Origin: Bacillota bacterium
GTDB taxonomy: Bacteria; Bacillota; Clostridia; Lachnospirales; Lachnospiraceae
Reading direction: 5' to 3'
DNA length: 64,000 bases
Assembly: GCA_023399055.1 (NCBI GenBank)
Contig: JAEWQV010000015.1
Location: 248,001-312,000 of the forward strand
The notes under the pieces were generated by a model. That model saw only the letters and a program-made list of their open reading frames with translations, did no database searches and had not been told where the DNA came from. Shown in pieces: positions 43,664-53,270 of this stretch. Position 1 is the first letter of the stretch, and the number at the start of each line of letters is the position of its first letter. The translations under genes and the position numbers were made by a program.

Positions 43664-44710
43664 ATGAATAATACAAACTATGAGATATCACCAGGGGAAT
43701 TTCCTTACGAGGTACAGATAGTTGCTGAGAACTTAATACTACCTTGGGCAATTGATATTAGCGATGAAGGTGTCATTTATTTTACAGAACGAGTAGGCAA
43801 TATAAGGACTATTGAAAATGGCGTGTTAAATCCGGAACCCATTTATAGATTTACACCGCCTTTTATAAGTGCTGGAGAAGGCGGACTTTTGGGTTTAGCT
43901 CTAGATCCTAATTTTCTAGAGAATCATTACCTTTATGTTATGTATACCTACCAGGAGAATAATCAAATATACAGTCAGGTGGTTAGAATGCTTGTAGATG
44001 GACAGACAGCCTCCATAGATAAAGTAATTATCGATAAAATTCCGGCAAGCAGGCAGCACAATGGTGGAAGAATTAAGATAGGTCCGGATAATAAGTTATA
44101 TATTGCCACAGGAGATGCGAATGTTGCTGAACTGGCACAGGATTTAAACAGTCTGGCTGGGAAAATCCTAAGATTAGAATTGGACGGTAGTATTCCGGCA
44201 GATAATCCTTTTCCAAACTCGCCTGTGTATAGTTATGGTCATAGAAATCCTCAGGGGTTAACTTGGGGCGAAAATAATATTATGTACGAATCAGAACATG
44301 GGCAAACAGCACATGATGAAATTAATATTATTGTTCCTGGTGGGAACTATGGGTGGCCCTTGGTGGAAGGAAATGAAATGGCAGAAGGAGTTCGAACAAT
44401 ACAACCGCTAATCCATAGTGAAAATAATACTTGGGCACCTTCAGGTATTGCCTATATTAATCAAGGTCCATGGGCTGGAAGTCTGGCAGTAGGAAGTCTT
44501 AGAGGAAAACAATTACTCGTATTTGATTTAGATGAAGCAGGAACATCAGTGGAAAATATAGAATCTTGGTTGTTTAATGAATTTGGTCGGTTACGTGACG
44601 TTTATATTGCAAAAGATCGCACCATATACATTACCACCAGCAACAGGGAAGTAAGAGGAAATGCTACCCGAGGTGATGACAGAATTATTCGATTACTGCC
44701 AAGAATGTAG
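43664..44710 (+). CDS. PQQ-dependent sugar dehydrogenase-like beta-propeller protein
   Basis: A 348-residue protein of the soluble glucose/sorbosone dehydrogenase (PQQ-binding beta-propeller) family. Family residues are visible: LPWAIDISDEGVIYFTER, EGGLLGLALDP, RQHNGGRIKIGPDNKLYI, YGHRNPQGL and ESEHGQTAHDEIN. The ATG at 43664 has GGAGG ten bases upstream; the frame to 43613 lacks one. No signal peptide is visible, whereas most members are exported, so a cytoplasmic location is predicted. No PQQ synthesis genes are seen, and anaerobes rarely make PQQ, so the real cofactor and reaction are uncertain. Confidence 0.82.
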   Translation: MNNTNYEISPGEFPYEVQIVAENLILPWAIDISDEGVIYFTERVGNIRTIENGVLNPEPIYRFTPPFISAGEGGLLGLALDPNFLENHYLYVMYTYQENNQIYSQVVRMLVDGQTASIDKVIIDKIPASRQHNGGRIKIGPDNKLYIATGDANVAELAQDLNSLAGKILRLELDGSIPADNPFPNSPVYSYGHRNPQGLTWGENNIMYESEHGQTAHDEINIIVPGGNYGWPLVEGNEMAEGVRTIQPLIHSENNTWAPSGIAYINQGPWAGSLAVGSLRGKQLLVFDLDEAGTSVENIESWLFNEFGRLRDVYIAKDRTIYITTSNREVRGNATRGDDRIIRLLPRM

Positions 44711-44848
44711 TATTTATTTTCCAAGAAATAAGTTATAATATCCATTAGGTAAAAAATAGTAAGCATAAAGTACAGGAGAGAGGTCTTTGGAGAAGGAGCC
44801 TTTTAATCGCGTTTACCTAAATAGAACATACAAAAGGGAGAACTATAG

Positions 44849-46891
44849 ATGTGGGTAAAAATGAAAAGATATTTGTTTGCGGGGTTATTACTGCTTATCA
44901 CTATTCAATTAATGGGTTGTAGCAACCCGAACAAGGAAAAGGAAGGAGCAGGCGGGAATGCAGATCAAGTTACTGTAGAACCAACGAAGACCGATGCGAT
45001 ACCTTCCGAGACGGAGACAGATATAGATTTAGAATCTCTGGAGTGGCCCAAGGAAACAGAAGCAGTAATACCTAAGGACGGAATTGCATTTTCCAGAACA
45101 AATTACTTTTATGCGGAAAGTATTGAGGTGGAGATACTCACAGATAAGAGTGGAGCAATCTATTATACCTTGGATGGTACTGACCCTGATCAAACCGCGC
45201 AAAAGTATACAGAAGCAATTCCACTTGAAGCAAAAGCTACGATGCAGGCAACTGTTATTAAAGCAAAGGTATTTTTTGAAGACGGCTCCGAATCAGATAT
45301 AATTACACATACATATTTTGTTGGTCAGGATATGAAAGACCGATTTGATACCTTAGTATTTTCAGTTACAACAGATCCCTATAATTTATACGACTATGAA
45401 TATGGCATCTTTGTAGCAGGAAAGCTTAGGGACGATTTTGTTGCAGCGAACCCCAATGTGGAGGTTGTACCAAGCGACCCGGCTAATTTTAATATGCGTG
45501 GGAGAGAAAGTGAACGAGAGGTTTATTTAGAGGCATTTTTACCCAATGGGGAGCAAATTATAGGACAGGCAGCAGGAATTAGAACCTATGGTGGCTGGTC
45601 CAGAGCAAGAGAACAAAAATCCATTAAACTATTTGCTAGAAAAGAATATGATGAGCAGAACAATAAGTTCCGATATGAATTTTTCCCAGAAAAAACTTCT
45701 GCGGATGGAGAAGGAAAAGAGCTTGATTCTTTCAAACAGCTAGTGCTTCGTAATTGCGGGAATGATAATGGATTTGCTTTCATCAGGGATGAATTATTTC
45801 AAACCCTTGCAGGACAGGCAGGATATCAGGACTATGAGGCAGTTAAACCAGCAGCCTTATTTGTAAATGGTGAATATCGAGGTTTCTTCTGGCTGCATGA
45901 AGTCTATGGAGATGAATATTTTGAAGATCATTACGGTGATTACACTGGAAGTTTTGAGATATTGGAAGGTGGGGAACTCTTTAAAGAGAAGGATGCGGAT
46001 GGTGAGAATTTAAAAGCCGTGGAGGAATATGAAAGTCTCTATAATACCTATTCCAATATGGACTTAACCATAGAATCAAACTATGAGGAGCTAAACAAGG
46101 TTTTTGATGTACAAAACTATTTAGAATACTACGCATTACAGGTATACATTGGAAATGAGGACTGGCCACATAATAATTATCGAACCTATCGTTATTATGC
46201 GAAGGAGGGAGAAGCCTATGGTGAGGGACCCTTTGATGGTAAGTGGAGGTTTCTGCTGCATGATTTAGATTATAGCTTTGGTATCTACGGTGAAGCCGCG
46301 ACCAAAAATAATCTGGGGAGGTTTATGGGGCTAAATGGAGACTTGAGAGATGCATGTCCTCTGTTTGGACAACTGATGAGAAGAGAGGATTGTAGAGATA
46401 TATTTATTAAGAAAACACTGGACCTCCTTAACGGTGCATTTTCTAAAGACAATTTAAGCACAGTTTTAGATGAAATGAATACAGCAAGATTCAATGAGCT
46501 AAGTCATACGTATGATAAGTCCTTATTGGAAGATTGGGTATCACCTTTAGATCTTCCAGCAAAAATAGAGGCTATTAAAGGATATGCCAATATACGATCA
46601 AAGTTTATATTGAACACCTTCCGTTCCTTTTATAATCTAAGTGAACCTTATAATCTAAGTGTGAAGGCAGTTGATGAATGCGAAGTAATGGTTAATTCCT
46701 ATCAGACAGCGAATAATTTTAATGGGACCTATTATCCTGATATAGAAACCCAGATGAAAGCTATAGTTCCAAAAGGTTTAAAATTTGATCACTGGTTGGT
46801 AAATGGTCAAATAATTGAAAATGATATATTAATTATTGATTCAAGTATGATTGTAGAAGGCAATGTGGAAGTATCCTTTGAAGTAAAATAA
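44849..46891 (+). CDS. CotH-kinase family lipoprotein with chitobiase-like domain
   Basis: A 680-residue surface protein. Residues 1-27 form a lipoprotein signal with lipobox LMGC. Residues about 82-150 match the C-terminal domain of chitobiase/hexosaminidase (IYYTLDGTDPDQT). The rest is a CotH domain: AGIRTYGGWSRAREQKS, RNCGNDNGFAFIRDELFQ, the catalytic-loop-like DWPHNNYRTYR and the metal-binding LLHDLDYSFG. CotH proteins are atypical kinases; spore-coat CotH phosphorylates coat proteins. Here the lipobox places it on the membrane outside, as in cellulosome-type relatives. RBS AAAGGGAG precedes the ATG. Confidence 0.9.
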   Translation: MWVKMKRYLFAGLLLLITIQLMGCSNPNKEKEGAGGNADQVTVEPTKTDAIPSETETDIDLESLEWPKETEAVIPKDGIAFSRTNYFYAESIEVEILTDKSGAIYYTLDGTDPDQTAQKYTEAIPLEAKATMQATVIKAKVFFEDGSESDIITHTYFVGQDMKDRFDTLVFSVTTDPYNLYDYEYGIFVAGKLRDDFVAANPNVEVVPSDPANFNMRGRESEREVYLEAFLPNGEQIIGQAAGIRTYGGWSRAREQKSIKLFARKEYDEQNNKFRYEFFPEKTSADGEGKELDSFKQLVLRNCGNDNGFAFIRDELFQTLAGQAGYQDYEAVKPAALFVNGEYRGFFWLHEVYGDEYFEDHYGDYTGSFEILEGGELFKEKDADGENLKAVEEYESLYNTYSNMDLTIESNYEELNKVFDVQNYLEYYALQVYIGNEDWPHNNYRTYRYYAKEGEAYGEGPFDGKWRFLLHDLDYSFGIYGEAATKNNLGRFMGLNGDLRDACPLFGQLMRREDCRDIFIKKTLDLLNGAFSKDNLSTVLDEMNTARFNELSHTYDKSLLEDWVSPLDLPAKIEAIKGYANIRSKFILNTFRSFYNLSEPYNLSVKAVDECEVMVNSYQTANNFNGTYYPDIETQMKAIVPKGLKFDHWLVNGQIIENDILIIDSSMIVEGNVEVSFEVK

Positions 46892-46946
46892 TGAATAGAT
46901 TTGACTGACTATGACACACTATCATTAGATATTTGGAGGTGATAAT

Positions 46947-47096
46947 GTGAGCAAACAGTCAAATCAGAGATACCGTAAAGAGACGGAAGAACATAACAAA
47001 ACAAGTCAGTCTTCTTCAACCAATACAGAGCAGGTAAGCAAGCAGGCGAAGCTTAACAATGAGGTCAATGCCAAGAAGGAGAAAACAGAAAGATAA
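46947..47096 (+). CDS. Small hydrophilic protein (49 residues)
   Basis: GTG at 46947 follows TTGGAGGTGAT, an excellent RBS, and opens a 49-residue frame (MSKQSNQRYRKETEEHNKTS...). The ATG one base earlier runs straight into TGA. The product has almost no hydrophobic residues and is rich in Lys, Glu, Gln, Ser and Asn, predicted disordered. It lies 55 bp after the CotH gene. Small hydrophilic proteins of this type are often spore-associated, but no SASP motif is visible. Confidence 0.6.
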   Translation: MSKQSNQRYRKETEEHNKTSQSSSTNTEQVSKQAKLNNEVNAKKEKTER

Positions 47097-47115
47097 AACA
47101 GAAAGATAAAACAAG

Positions 47116-47165
47116 GGCTGATAGTTAAACTGGCATAATTCCAGTTATAGACTATCAGCCATTTT
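47116..47165. terminator. Bidirectional terminator
   Basis: GGCTGATAGT (47116-47125) pairs with ACTATCAGCC (47151-47160), with an inner AACTGG/CCAGTT stem, followed by ATTTTA. It lies between convergent genes. Confidence 0.8.
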
Positions 47166-47192
47166 ACTCATCGTAAGTGAAATAATATTATT

Positions 47193-47978
47193 TTACCAAA
47201 AAGGCTTATAGTTTCTATAAACAGAATTATTGGACCGATTACTCTGTCTTACTTCCTGCCCCTGGTTTGATTCCTGATTGTTTTCTTCTACGGTTTGATT
47301 TGGTTCAGAAGTTGGAACAGTTTGCTCCGGTACACTGGCAGGGTTTTGATATACAGGAGGGATACTGCCTCTACGTCTTAAATCAGGTTGGGTATTTGCT
47401 TCTGCATCATTGGTAGTTCTAGCATTGTTTAAATTTCTGGTTTCGTTAACATTCCGTGCATCTGTCAAAGTTCTAGGATCATTGATAGATCCAGAATCAG
47501 CTACTCTAGTATCATTTCTGCTAGTATCATTTAAGTTCCTGGCGTCATTTGCTGTATTCCGTCTACGAAGATCTGGTTGACTTGGAGTAGTATAAGTTTC
47601 CTGATAATCTGCTGCAATTGTCCTTCTGGATTTTCTATTATCTGGCTGTCCGGTTAGTAATTCATTGTCGTTTCCATATGCTTCAAAAGGTAACTTTCTT
47701 GGCTTCTTACACTTATCTTTGTCACCGTGATGGTCCTTACAATCATCATGTTCTTTACATCCGTGGTGTTCTTTGCAATCATCAGGTTTTTTACCGCTGT
47801 GATGGTCTTTACAATCTTCATGTTCCTTGCATTCCTTATGATGACAAAATTTTTCTATGCATAATAGTTTAAATTGGCATAAAACAAGCCCAAGAAGTAA
47901 ACCTATTAAGAAGAAAATAATTATAAGAGCTATAAAAACAACAAAGAAATTCGCTTCGGTAAGGATACCTAATATCAT
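47193..47978 (-). CDS. Membrane-anchored Cys/His-rich repeat protein of unknown function
   Basis: A 261-residue protein in three parts. Residues 1-36 are one transmembrane helix. Residues about 41-90 are a dense Cys/His/Asp/Lys block built on repeats of CKEHHGCKEHDDCKDHHG with seven cysteines and many histidines, well suited to bind Zn, Cu, Ni or Fe. The C-terminal 150 residues are disordered, rich in Asn, Arg and Thr, with near repeats (QPDLRRR twice, DARNLND/DARNVNE). RBS AAAGGAGTG precedes the ATG. The gene is monocistronic. No known family is recognised; a metal-binding envelope protein, possibly of the spore, is an inference. Confidence 0.7.
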   Translation of the reverse strand: MILGILTEANFFVVFIALIIIFFLIGLLLGLVLCQFKLLCIEKFCHHKECKEHEDCKDHHSGKKPDDCKEHHGCKEHDDCKDHHGDKDKCKKPRKLPFEAYGNDNELLTGQPDNRKSRRTIAADYQETYTTPSQPDLRRRNTANDARNLNDTSRNDTRVADSGSINDPRTLTDARNVNETRNLNNARTTNDAEANTQPDLRRRGSIPPVYQNPASVPEQTVPTSEPNQTVEENNQESNQGQEVRQSNRSNNSVYRNYKPFW

Positions 47979-48304
47979 AAATCGACACTCCTTTACAAAT
48001 TATTCTATAATTATATATGCAAAAAAAGGTCGAATGGTGACAGTTAGAGAATTAAAACTTTGATTGACATATATATTGGGGTTAGATATAATTACGATAC
48101 AATATATTGTGTTAGCGTTTATGGCGGAGACGAGGATATTGTCAAATTAAGTAGCTTTTCAGAATCGGGCTTCTTTAGAAAGCAAGCTTTCACAGCTAAT
48201 TTTATACAAGATGAAACGACAAGTCGTTTTACCAGTCATGTATTAGGATTGGTTCTGAACAGTTAACGTATTAACATTTATTATAGAGGAAGGTTGGTGT
48301 TAAC
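47979..48304. other. Spacer upstream of nrdJ
   Basis: No convincing ORF in 326 bases. It holds a repeat copy at 48208-48240 and the nrdJ RBS GAGGAAGG. I looked for a cobalamin riboswitch in front of this B12-dependent enzyme and saw none. Confidence 0.55.
48208..48240 (-). repeat. Dispersed palindromic repeat, inverted copy
   Basis: AAGATGAAACGACAAGTCG then TTTTACCAGTCATG; reversed, it matches 43432-43471 with changes in one flank. Confidence 0.75.
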
Positions 48305-50392
48305 ATGAAAAAGCTTTTACAAGAAGCTTTTATTAATCAATATAGCAATTTAGAGACTCCACTTAGTCATATTGGAGAATTTGTATATCTAAGAACCTAT
48401 TCACGGTACTTGCAGGATAAGAAACGGAGAGAACATTGGTTGGAAACAGTGCTTAGGACCACGGAATATAATATAAGTCTAGGCATTTTACATAAACAAA
48501 AGCAGGGGATACCCGTTGACTATGCAAAGGAGGATAGAGAAGCTAAATTGCTTTTTGATCATTTGTTCCACCTTAGAACCTTTACGTCGGGTAGAACACT
48601 GTATATGGGAGGAACAGAGGTGGTTAATCAATATCCGCTGTCTAACTATAATTGTGCGTTTACAAACATTGCAACGATGAGAGACTTTGTAGATGTATTC
48701 TATTTACTAATGGTTGGAAGCGGAGTTGGAATACGAATCGATAAAAATCAGATTAAGAAACTTCCCTACGTTAGAAAGATTAATTTAGAGAGTAGGTATG
48801 ATGAGACAGTACGAAGTATTACTTCAAAGGATGAGATGGAGAACACCAAGCTTTTCCTAGATGAGAAGGATGAATCTCGTGGGTTGCTGCTGGTGGGGGA
48901 TAGTAAAGAAGGCTGGTGCGACGCACTTGAGACCTATTTCAAGGTGGTAACAGAGGAACAATATCAGGGGATTTTACATTTGACAATTGATTATAGCTAT
49001 GTAAGACCAGAGGGCGAGCGATTAAAACGCTTTGGAGGCAGAGCATCTGGTCATAAATCCCTTCAACGTATGTTTGAAAAGATGAATAAAGTGTTTGAAC
49101 GTAGAACCACAGGGCAATTCGCTTCTTTGGATATTTTAGATATTGCCACAATTATCAGTGAAAATGTTGTATCCGGCGGTGTTAGAAGAAGTGCAATGAT
49201 GGTCATTTGTGATGAGGAAGATGAAGAGGTAATTCAGGCAAAGAGAAATATTTATAAGGTGGTAGATGGGAATTGGATTGAAGACAAAGAAATCTCCCAT
49301 CGGCGTATGAGTAATAATTCAGTTCTTTACCAAAAGAATCCTTCTTTGGAACGTATTCAAGAAATCCTTCATTCCATACGAATTAATGGGGAACCCGGAT
49401 TTATTAATGGCAGGGAGGCTCATCGTAGGAAATCTACTTTTGAAGGCTGCAATCCCTGTGGTGAAATACTTCTTCAGTCAAAGCAGTGCTGTAACCTGAC
49501 TACAAATAACCTGATGGCTTTTGTAAAAGGCGATGTACTGGACAAAGAAACCTTATTTGAGGTTATAAAACTTTCCACCAGAGTTGCAATCCGTATGACT
49601 TTGGTGGAAGTAGAATTAGAGGACTGGAATAAGGTTATGCAAGAGGACAGAATTGTTGGGGTTTCCTTAACAGGTATGATGGACATGGTTAATAAAACAA
49701 ACATGAGCTATGATGTGCTTGGTGAACTACTCTCACAGCTTAGGGAAATAGTGCATGTGGAGGGGGAACGCTATTCCAAGGAGCTTGGCATTCTTCCACC
49801 TAAGCTCATGACCACCATAAAGCCAGAAGGAAGTTTATCCACTCTGCCTTGTGTAAGCTCTGGGATTCACTTTGCTCATTCAGACTATTATATCAGAAGA
49901 ATCCGCATTGCAGCTTCCGATCCTTTATATAAGTTAATTGAACAACAAGGCAGCTATCCTATCTATAATGAGGTAGGACAATCGGACGAAGAATGCTCCA
50001 TTAAAGTAATTGAGTTCCCCATTAAAGCTCCTCAGGGAAGAACAAAGTATGATGTTGGTGCAATGGAACAATTGGAGTTATATAAGCTATCCATGCTTCG
50101 TTGGTCGGACCATAATTCCTCAATTACGGTTCATGTTAGAGATCATGAGTGGGAAGAAGTTGCGCGTTGGGTTTATGATAATTTTGATTATGTGGTTGGA
50201 ATTACGTTCCTGCCCTTAATGGAGGAAACCTATCCTCTTTTACCCTATGAATGCACCACGAAAGAAGATTATGATTTGAGGATACAACAAGTGAAACCGA
50301 TAGATTATGATTTGCTCGCCCAGTTAGATGATGAAGACGAGCACGATATTATAGATAATGAGTGCAGTACAGGAGCGTGTCCGATACGATAA
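48305..50392 (+). CDS. nrdJ: Adenosylcobalamin-dependent ribonucleoside-triphosphate reductase (class II)
   Basis: A 695-residue monomeric class II reductase that makes deoxynucleoside triphosphates using adenosylcobalamin, without oxygen. Visible active-site features: C117 in NYNCAF, the NPCGE loop (383-387) with the radical Cys385 and Glu387, and the redox-active C-terminal pair C687/C692 in ECSTGACPIR. The RTLYMGGTE and MRDFVDVFYLLMVGSGVG segments are typical of the NTP-type enzyme. RBS GGAAGG precedes the ATG. It depends on B12, and a cobalt transporter is encoded at the left end of this window. It is monocistronic. Confidence 0.95.
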   Translation: MKKLLQEAFINQYSNLETPLSHIGEFVYLRTYSRYLQDKKRREHWLETVLRTTEYNISLGILHKQKQGIPVDYAKEDREAKLLFDHLFHLRTFTSGRTLYMGGTEVVNQYPLSNYNCAFTNIATMRDFVDVFYLLMVGSGVGIRIDKNQIKKLPYVRKINLESRYDETVRSITSKDEMENTKLFLDEKDESRGLLLVGDSKEGWCDALETYFKVVTEEQYQGILHLTIDYSYVRPEGERLKRFGGRASGHKSLQRMFEKMNKVFERRTTGQFASLDILDIATIISENVVSGGVRRSAMMVICDEEDEEVIQAKRNIYKVVDGNWIEDKEISHRRMSNNSVLYQKNPSLERIQEILHSIRINGEPGFINGREAHRRKSTFEGCNPCGEILLQSKQCCNLTTNNLMAFVKGDVLDKETLFEVIKLSTRVAIRMTLVEVELEDWNKVMQEDRIVGVSLTGMMDMVNKTNMSYDVLGELLSQLREIVHVEGERYSKELGILPPKLMTTIKPEGSLSTLPCVSSGIHFAHSDYYIRRIRIAASDPLYKLIEQQGSYPIYNEVGQSDEECSIKVIEFPIKAPQGRTKYDVGAMEQLELYKLSMLRWSDHNSSITVHVRDHEWEEVARWVYDNFDYVVGITFLPLMEETYPLLPYECTTKEDYDLRIQQVKPIDYDLLAQLDDEDEHDIIDNECSTGACPIR

Positions 50393-50437
50393 AAAGAGAT
50401 AGCAAAACTACATTAAGAAATAGGAATAAAATTGTTA

Positions 50438-50467
50438 TTGACAAAGGAAGAATGATAAGGATATAAT
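50438..50467 (+). promoter_or_regulatory. Promoter upstream of modC
   Basis: TTGACA at 50438-50443, an 18-bp spacer and TATAAT at 50462-50467. The predicted start, near 50474, lies 143 nt before modC, leaving room for the hairpin at 50517. Confidence 0.7.
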
Positions 50468-50516
50468 TGCCATAATATTTAAGCAAAGTCTCATGAATTG
50501 ATTAATTGATGACAAG

Positions 50517-50549
50517 GGCGTCTTAGAGAAATCTAAGACGCCTATTTTT
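50517..50549 (+). terminator. Terminator/attenuator in the modC leader
   Basis: GGCGTCTTAGA (50517-50527) pairs perfectly with TCTAAGACGCC (50532-50542) around GAAA, then TATTTTT. As it lies between the promoter at 50438 and modC, it could attenuate modC or end a small RNA of about 75 nt. Confidence 0.75.
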
Positions 50550-50550
50550 G

Positions 50551-50590
50551 TTCATGACAAGTGAAACGACTTGTCGTTTCATCTTGTTTA
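50551..50590 (+). repeat. Dispersed palindromic repeat, complete copy
   Basis: TTCATGACAAGT, GAAACGACTTGTCGTTTC, ATCTTGTTTA; identical in the core to 43432-43471 and again directly after a terminator. Confidence 0.85.
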
Positions 50591-50616
50591 CACGATACAG
50601 TTAGGAGGGAAGAACC

Positions 50617-51675
50617 ATGAGTTTGGAGGTTAGTATTGAGAAACAATATAAGAATTTTACTCTCTCCGTTAAATTTGACACTCAGCAGGCTTCAACTGGA
50701 CTCTTGGGGGCATCCGGTTGTGGAAAAAGCCTAACGTTAAAATGTATTGCAGGCATTGTGACCCCGGACAGAGGAAGAATTGTTCTTAATAACAAGGTAC
50801 TCTTTGACTCGGAACAAAAGATTAACCTGCCTGCCAGAGAACGTAAAATAGGCTATATGTTTCAGCATTACGCTCTATTTCCGAATATGACGGTCAGTGA
50901 AAATATATTGATTGCAGTATCTGGTAAAAAGGATAAGAAAAAAGTTTTGGATAAACTTCTGCAATTATTACAAATTGAAAGGTTACGTAATAATTACCCA
51001 CAGCAGTTATCAGGAGGAGAACAACAAAGGGTAGCCCTTGCAAGAATGCTTGCCTATGAAGCAAAGGTGCTAATGTTTGATGAGCCCTTCTCAGCACTGG
51101 ATTCGTTTTTAAAAGAGCAGTTGCAGCAGGAACTGTTAGAAGTACTTGCAGAGTACGAGGGAGAGATTCTAATGGTTTCTCATAGCAGGGAGGAATTGTA
51201 TCGTTTCTCTGAAAAGATTGTTATTATAGATAGAGGAACAATTGTAGAAGAAGGACAAAAGCACGACATTTTTAATCGTCCAACTTATGTTACCAGCGCC
51301 AAATTAACCGGGTGTAAAAATATATCAAGAGCAGTAAAACTATCAGATTATCAGATCAAGGCAATCGATTGGAATGTAATTTTAAGGACGGATACGCCCG
51401 TAGATAATGAGGTAAACTTCGTAGGTATTAGAGCACATCATATTCAAGCAGCACATAATCAGGACGAGGAAAATATGTTGCCAGTTTCACTGCAAGGTTT
51501 TTCGGAAGGGCCATTTGAAAAAAGATTAATTTTGAAGGTCTTAACTGAGGCGAAAGAGAATAAGTTATGGTGGATTGTTCCTAATCCGGTGTGGAAGAGG
51601 GAGTTTGAAGAAAGGATTCCAAATAAAATTACGTTACCCAAAGAACATCTACTGTTGCTAAAGAGTATTGGGTAA
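50617..51675 (+). CDS. modC: ModC-like molybdate ABC transporter ATP-binding protein
   Basis: A 352-residue ABC ATPase. Walker A is GASGCGKS, Q-loop MFQHYALFP, signature LSGGEQQRVALARML, Walker B VLMFDEPFSALD and H-loop SHSREEL. The C-terminal 120 residues form a regulatory domain of the TOBE/MOP type expected for ModC (FVGIRAHHIQ, then LKVLTEAKENKLWWIVP). The NMTVSENI and RERKIGYMFQHYALFP strings are typical of ModC. modA and modB are not adjacent, but position directly upstream of the nif cluster supports molybdate import for the MoFe cofactor. RBS is AGGAGGG. Sulfate or another oxyanion remains possible. Confidence 0.85.
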   Translation: MSLEVSIEKQYKNFTLSVKFDTQQASTGLLGASGCGKSLTLKCIAGIVTPDRGRIVLNNKVLFDSEQKINLPARERKIGYMFQHYALFPNMTVSENILIAVSGKKDKKKVLDKLLQLLQIERLRNNYPQQLSGGEQQRVALARMLAYEAKVLMFDEPFSALDSFLKEQLQQELLEVLAEYEGEILMVSHSREELYRFSEKIVIIDRGTIVEEGQKHDIFNRPTYVTSAKLTGCKNISRAVKLSDYQIKAIDWNVILRTDTPVDNEVNFVGIRAHHIQAAHNQDEENMLPVSLQGFSEGPFEKRLILKVLTEAKENKLWWIVPNPVWKREFEERIPNKITLPKEHLLLLKSIG

Positions 51676-51759
51676 GTAAAGTAACAATAAAAGGTAAAGA
51701 AGCTAAAGTGTTACAATGCTTTTGATACCCTAACAGCAATTATAAAGTTGTTAACTGGG

Positions 51760-51787
51760 TTGAAAAAATGCTTAATTACTTTATAAA
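51760..51787 (+). promoter_or_regulatory. Candidate promoter of the nif operon
   Basis: TTGAAA at 51760-51765, a 16-bp spacer and TATAAA at 51782-51787. No sigma-54 (-24/-12) element was found, so a vegetative-type promoter with a leader of about 285 nt is suggested. Confidence 0.4.
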
Positions 51788-51918
51788 GACATGTTTTTAA
51801 TTGGGTAAGAATCGATATAAGTAGTATGTGGCATAGTGTAATATGTGCAAAAATATGGAAATAAGATTAGTTAATTTCAACAATTCGATGCATTGAATCC
51901 AAGATATCCAGATGATAG

Positions 51919-52899
<981 letters not shown>

Positions 52900-52919
52900 T
52901 TCTAGGGGAGGGTTAATTT

Positions 52920-53246
52920 ATGTTATTAATTAGAGCAATTATCCGCCCGGAAAAGGTCGGAATCGTATTATCAGAATTATTATCAGCTGGCTTTCCTGCA
53001 GTTACTAAGATGGATGTATATGGACGTGGAAAACAAAAGGGAGTTAAGGTCGGAGAGGTATTCTATGATGAGATACCCAAAGAAATGCTTCTTATGGTTG
53101 TGGAAGATAAGGATAAAGATGATGTGGTGAAAATTGTTATGAAATATGCCAGAACAGGTGATAATGGTCATTTTGGTGATGGAAGAATCTTTGTCAGTCC
53201 AGTGGAAGAGGCCTATACAATCAGCACCAAGAAAAAAGGTCTATAA
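52920..53246 (+). CDS. nifI1: NifI1, PII-like nitrogenase regulator
   Basis: A 108-residue GlnB-family protein between nifH and nifD, the defining place of NifI1. The N-terminal MLLIRAIIRPEKVGIVLSEL and the C-loop GDGRIFVSPVEEAYTI are PII hallmarks; the T-loop YGRGKQKGVKVGEVFYDE lacks the uridylylated Tyr of GlnB. With NifI2 it forms a complex that inhibits NifDK when ammonia is present and is relieved by 2-oxoglutarate, shown in methanogens. A small hairpin overlaps its stop codon. Confidence 0.95.
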   Translation: MLLIRAIIRPEKVGIVLSELLSAGFPAVTKMDVYGRGKQKGVKVGEVFYDEIPKEMLLMVVEDKDKDDVVKIVMKYARTGDNGHFGDGRIFVSPVEEAYTISTKKKGL

Positions 53247-53268
53247 CTGTAAAGGTTTCTAACAGTTA
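53244..53268 (+). other. Hairpin overlapping the nifI1 stop codon
   Basis: TAACTGT (53244-53250) pairs with ACAGTTA (53262-53268) with an 11-nt loop. The stop TAA is part of the stem. Confidence 0.5.
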
Positions 53269-53270
53269 CA

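Noticed and set aside
47979..48304. Cobalamin riboswitch before nrdJ
   Set aside because: No B12-box or the expected multi-stem core was found; the region holds only a repeat copy and short AT-rich sequence.
51800..51860. Sigma-54 promoter upstream of nifH (TGGCATAGTG... TGTGCAAA)
   Set aside because: The GG and GC elements are 15 bases apart instead of 10.
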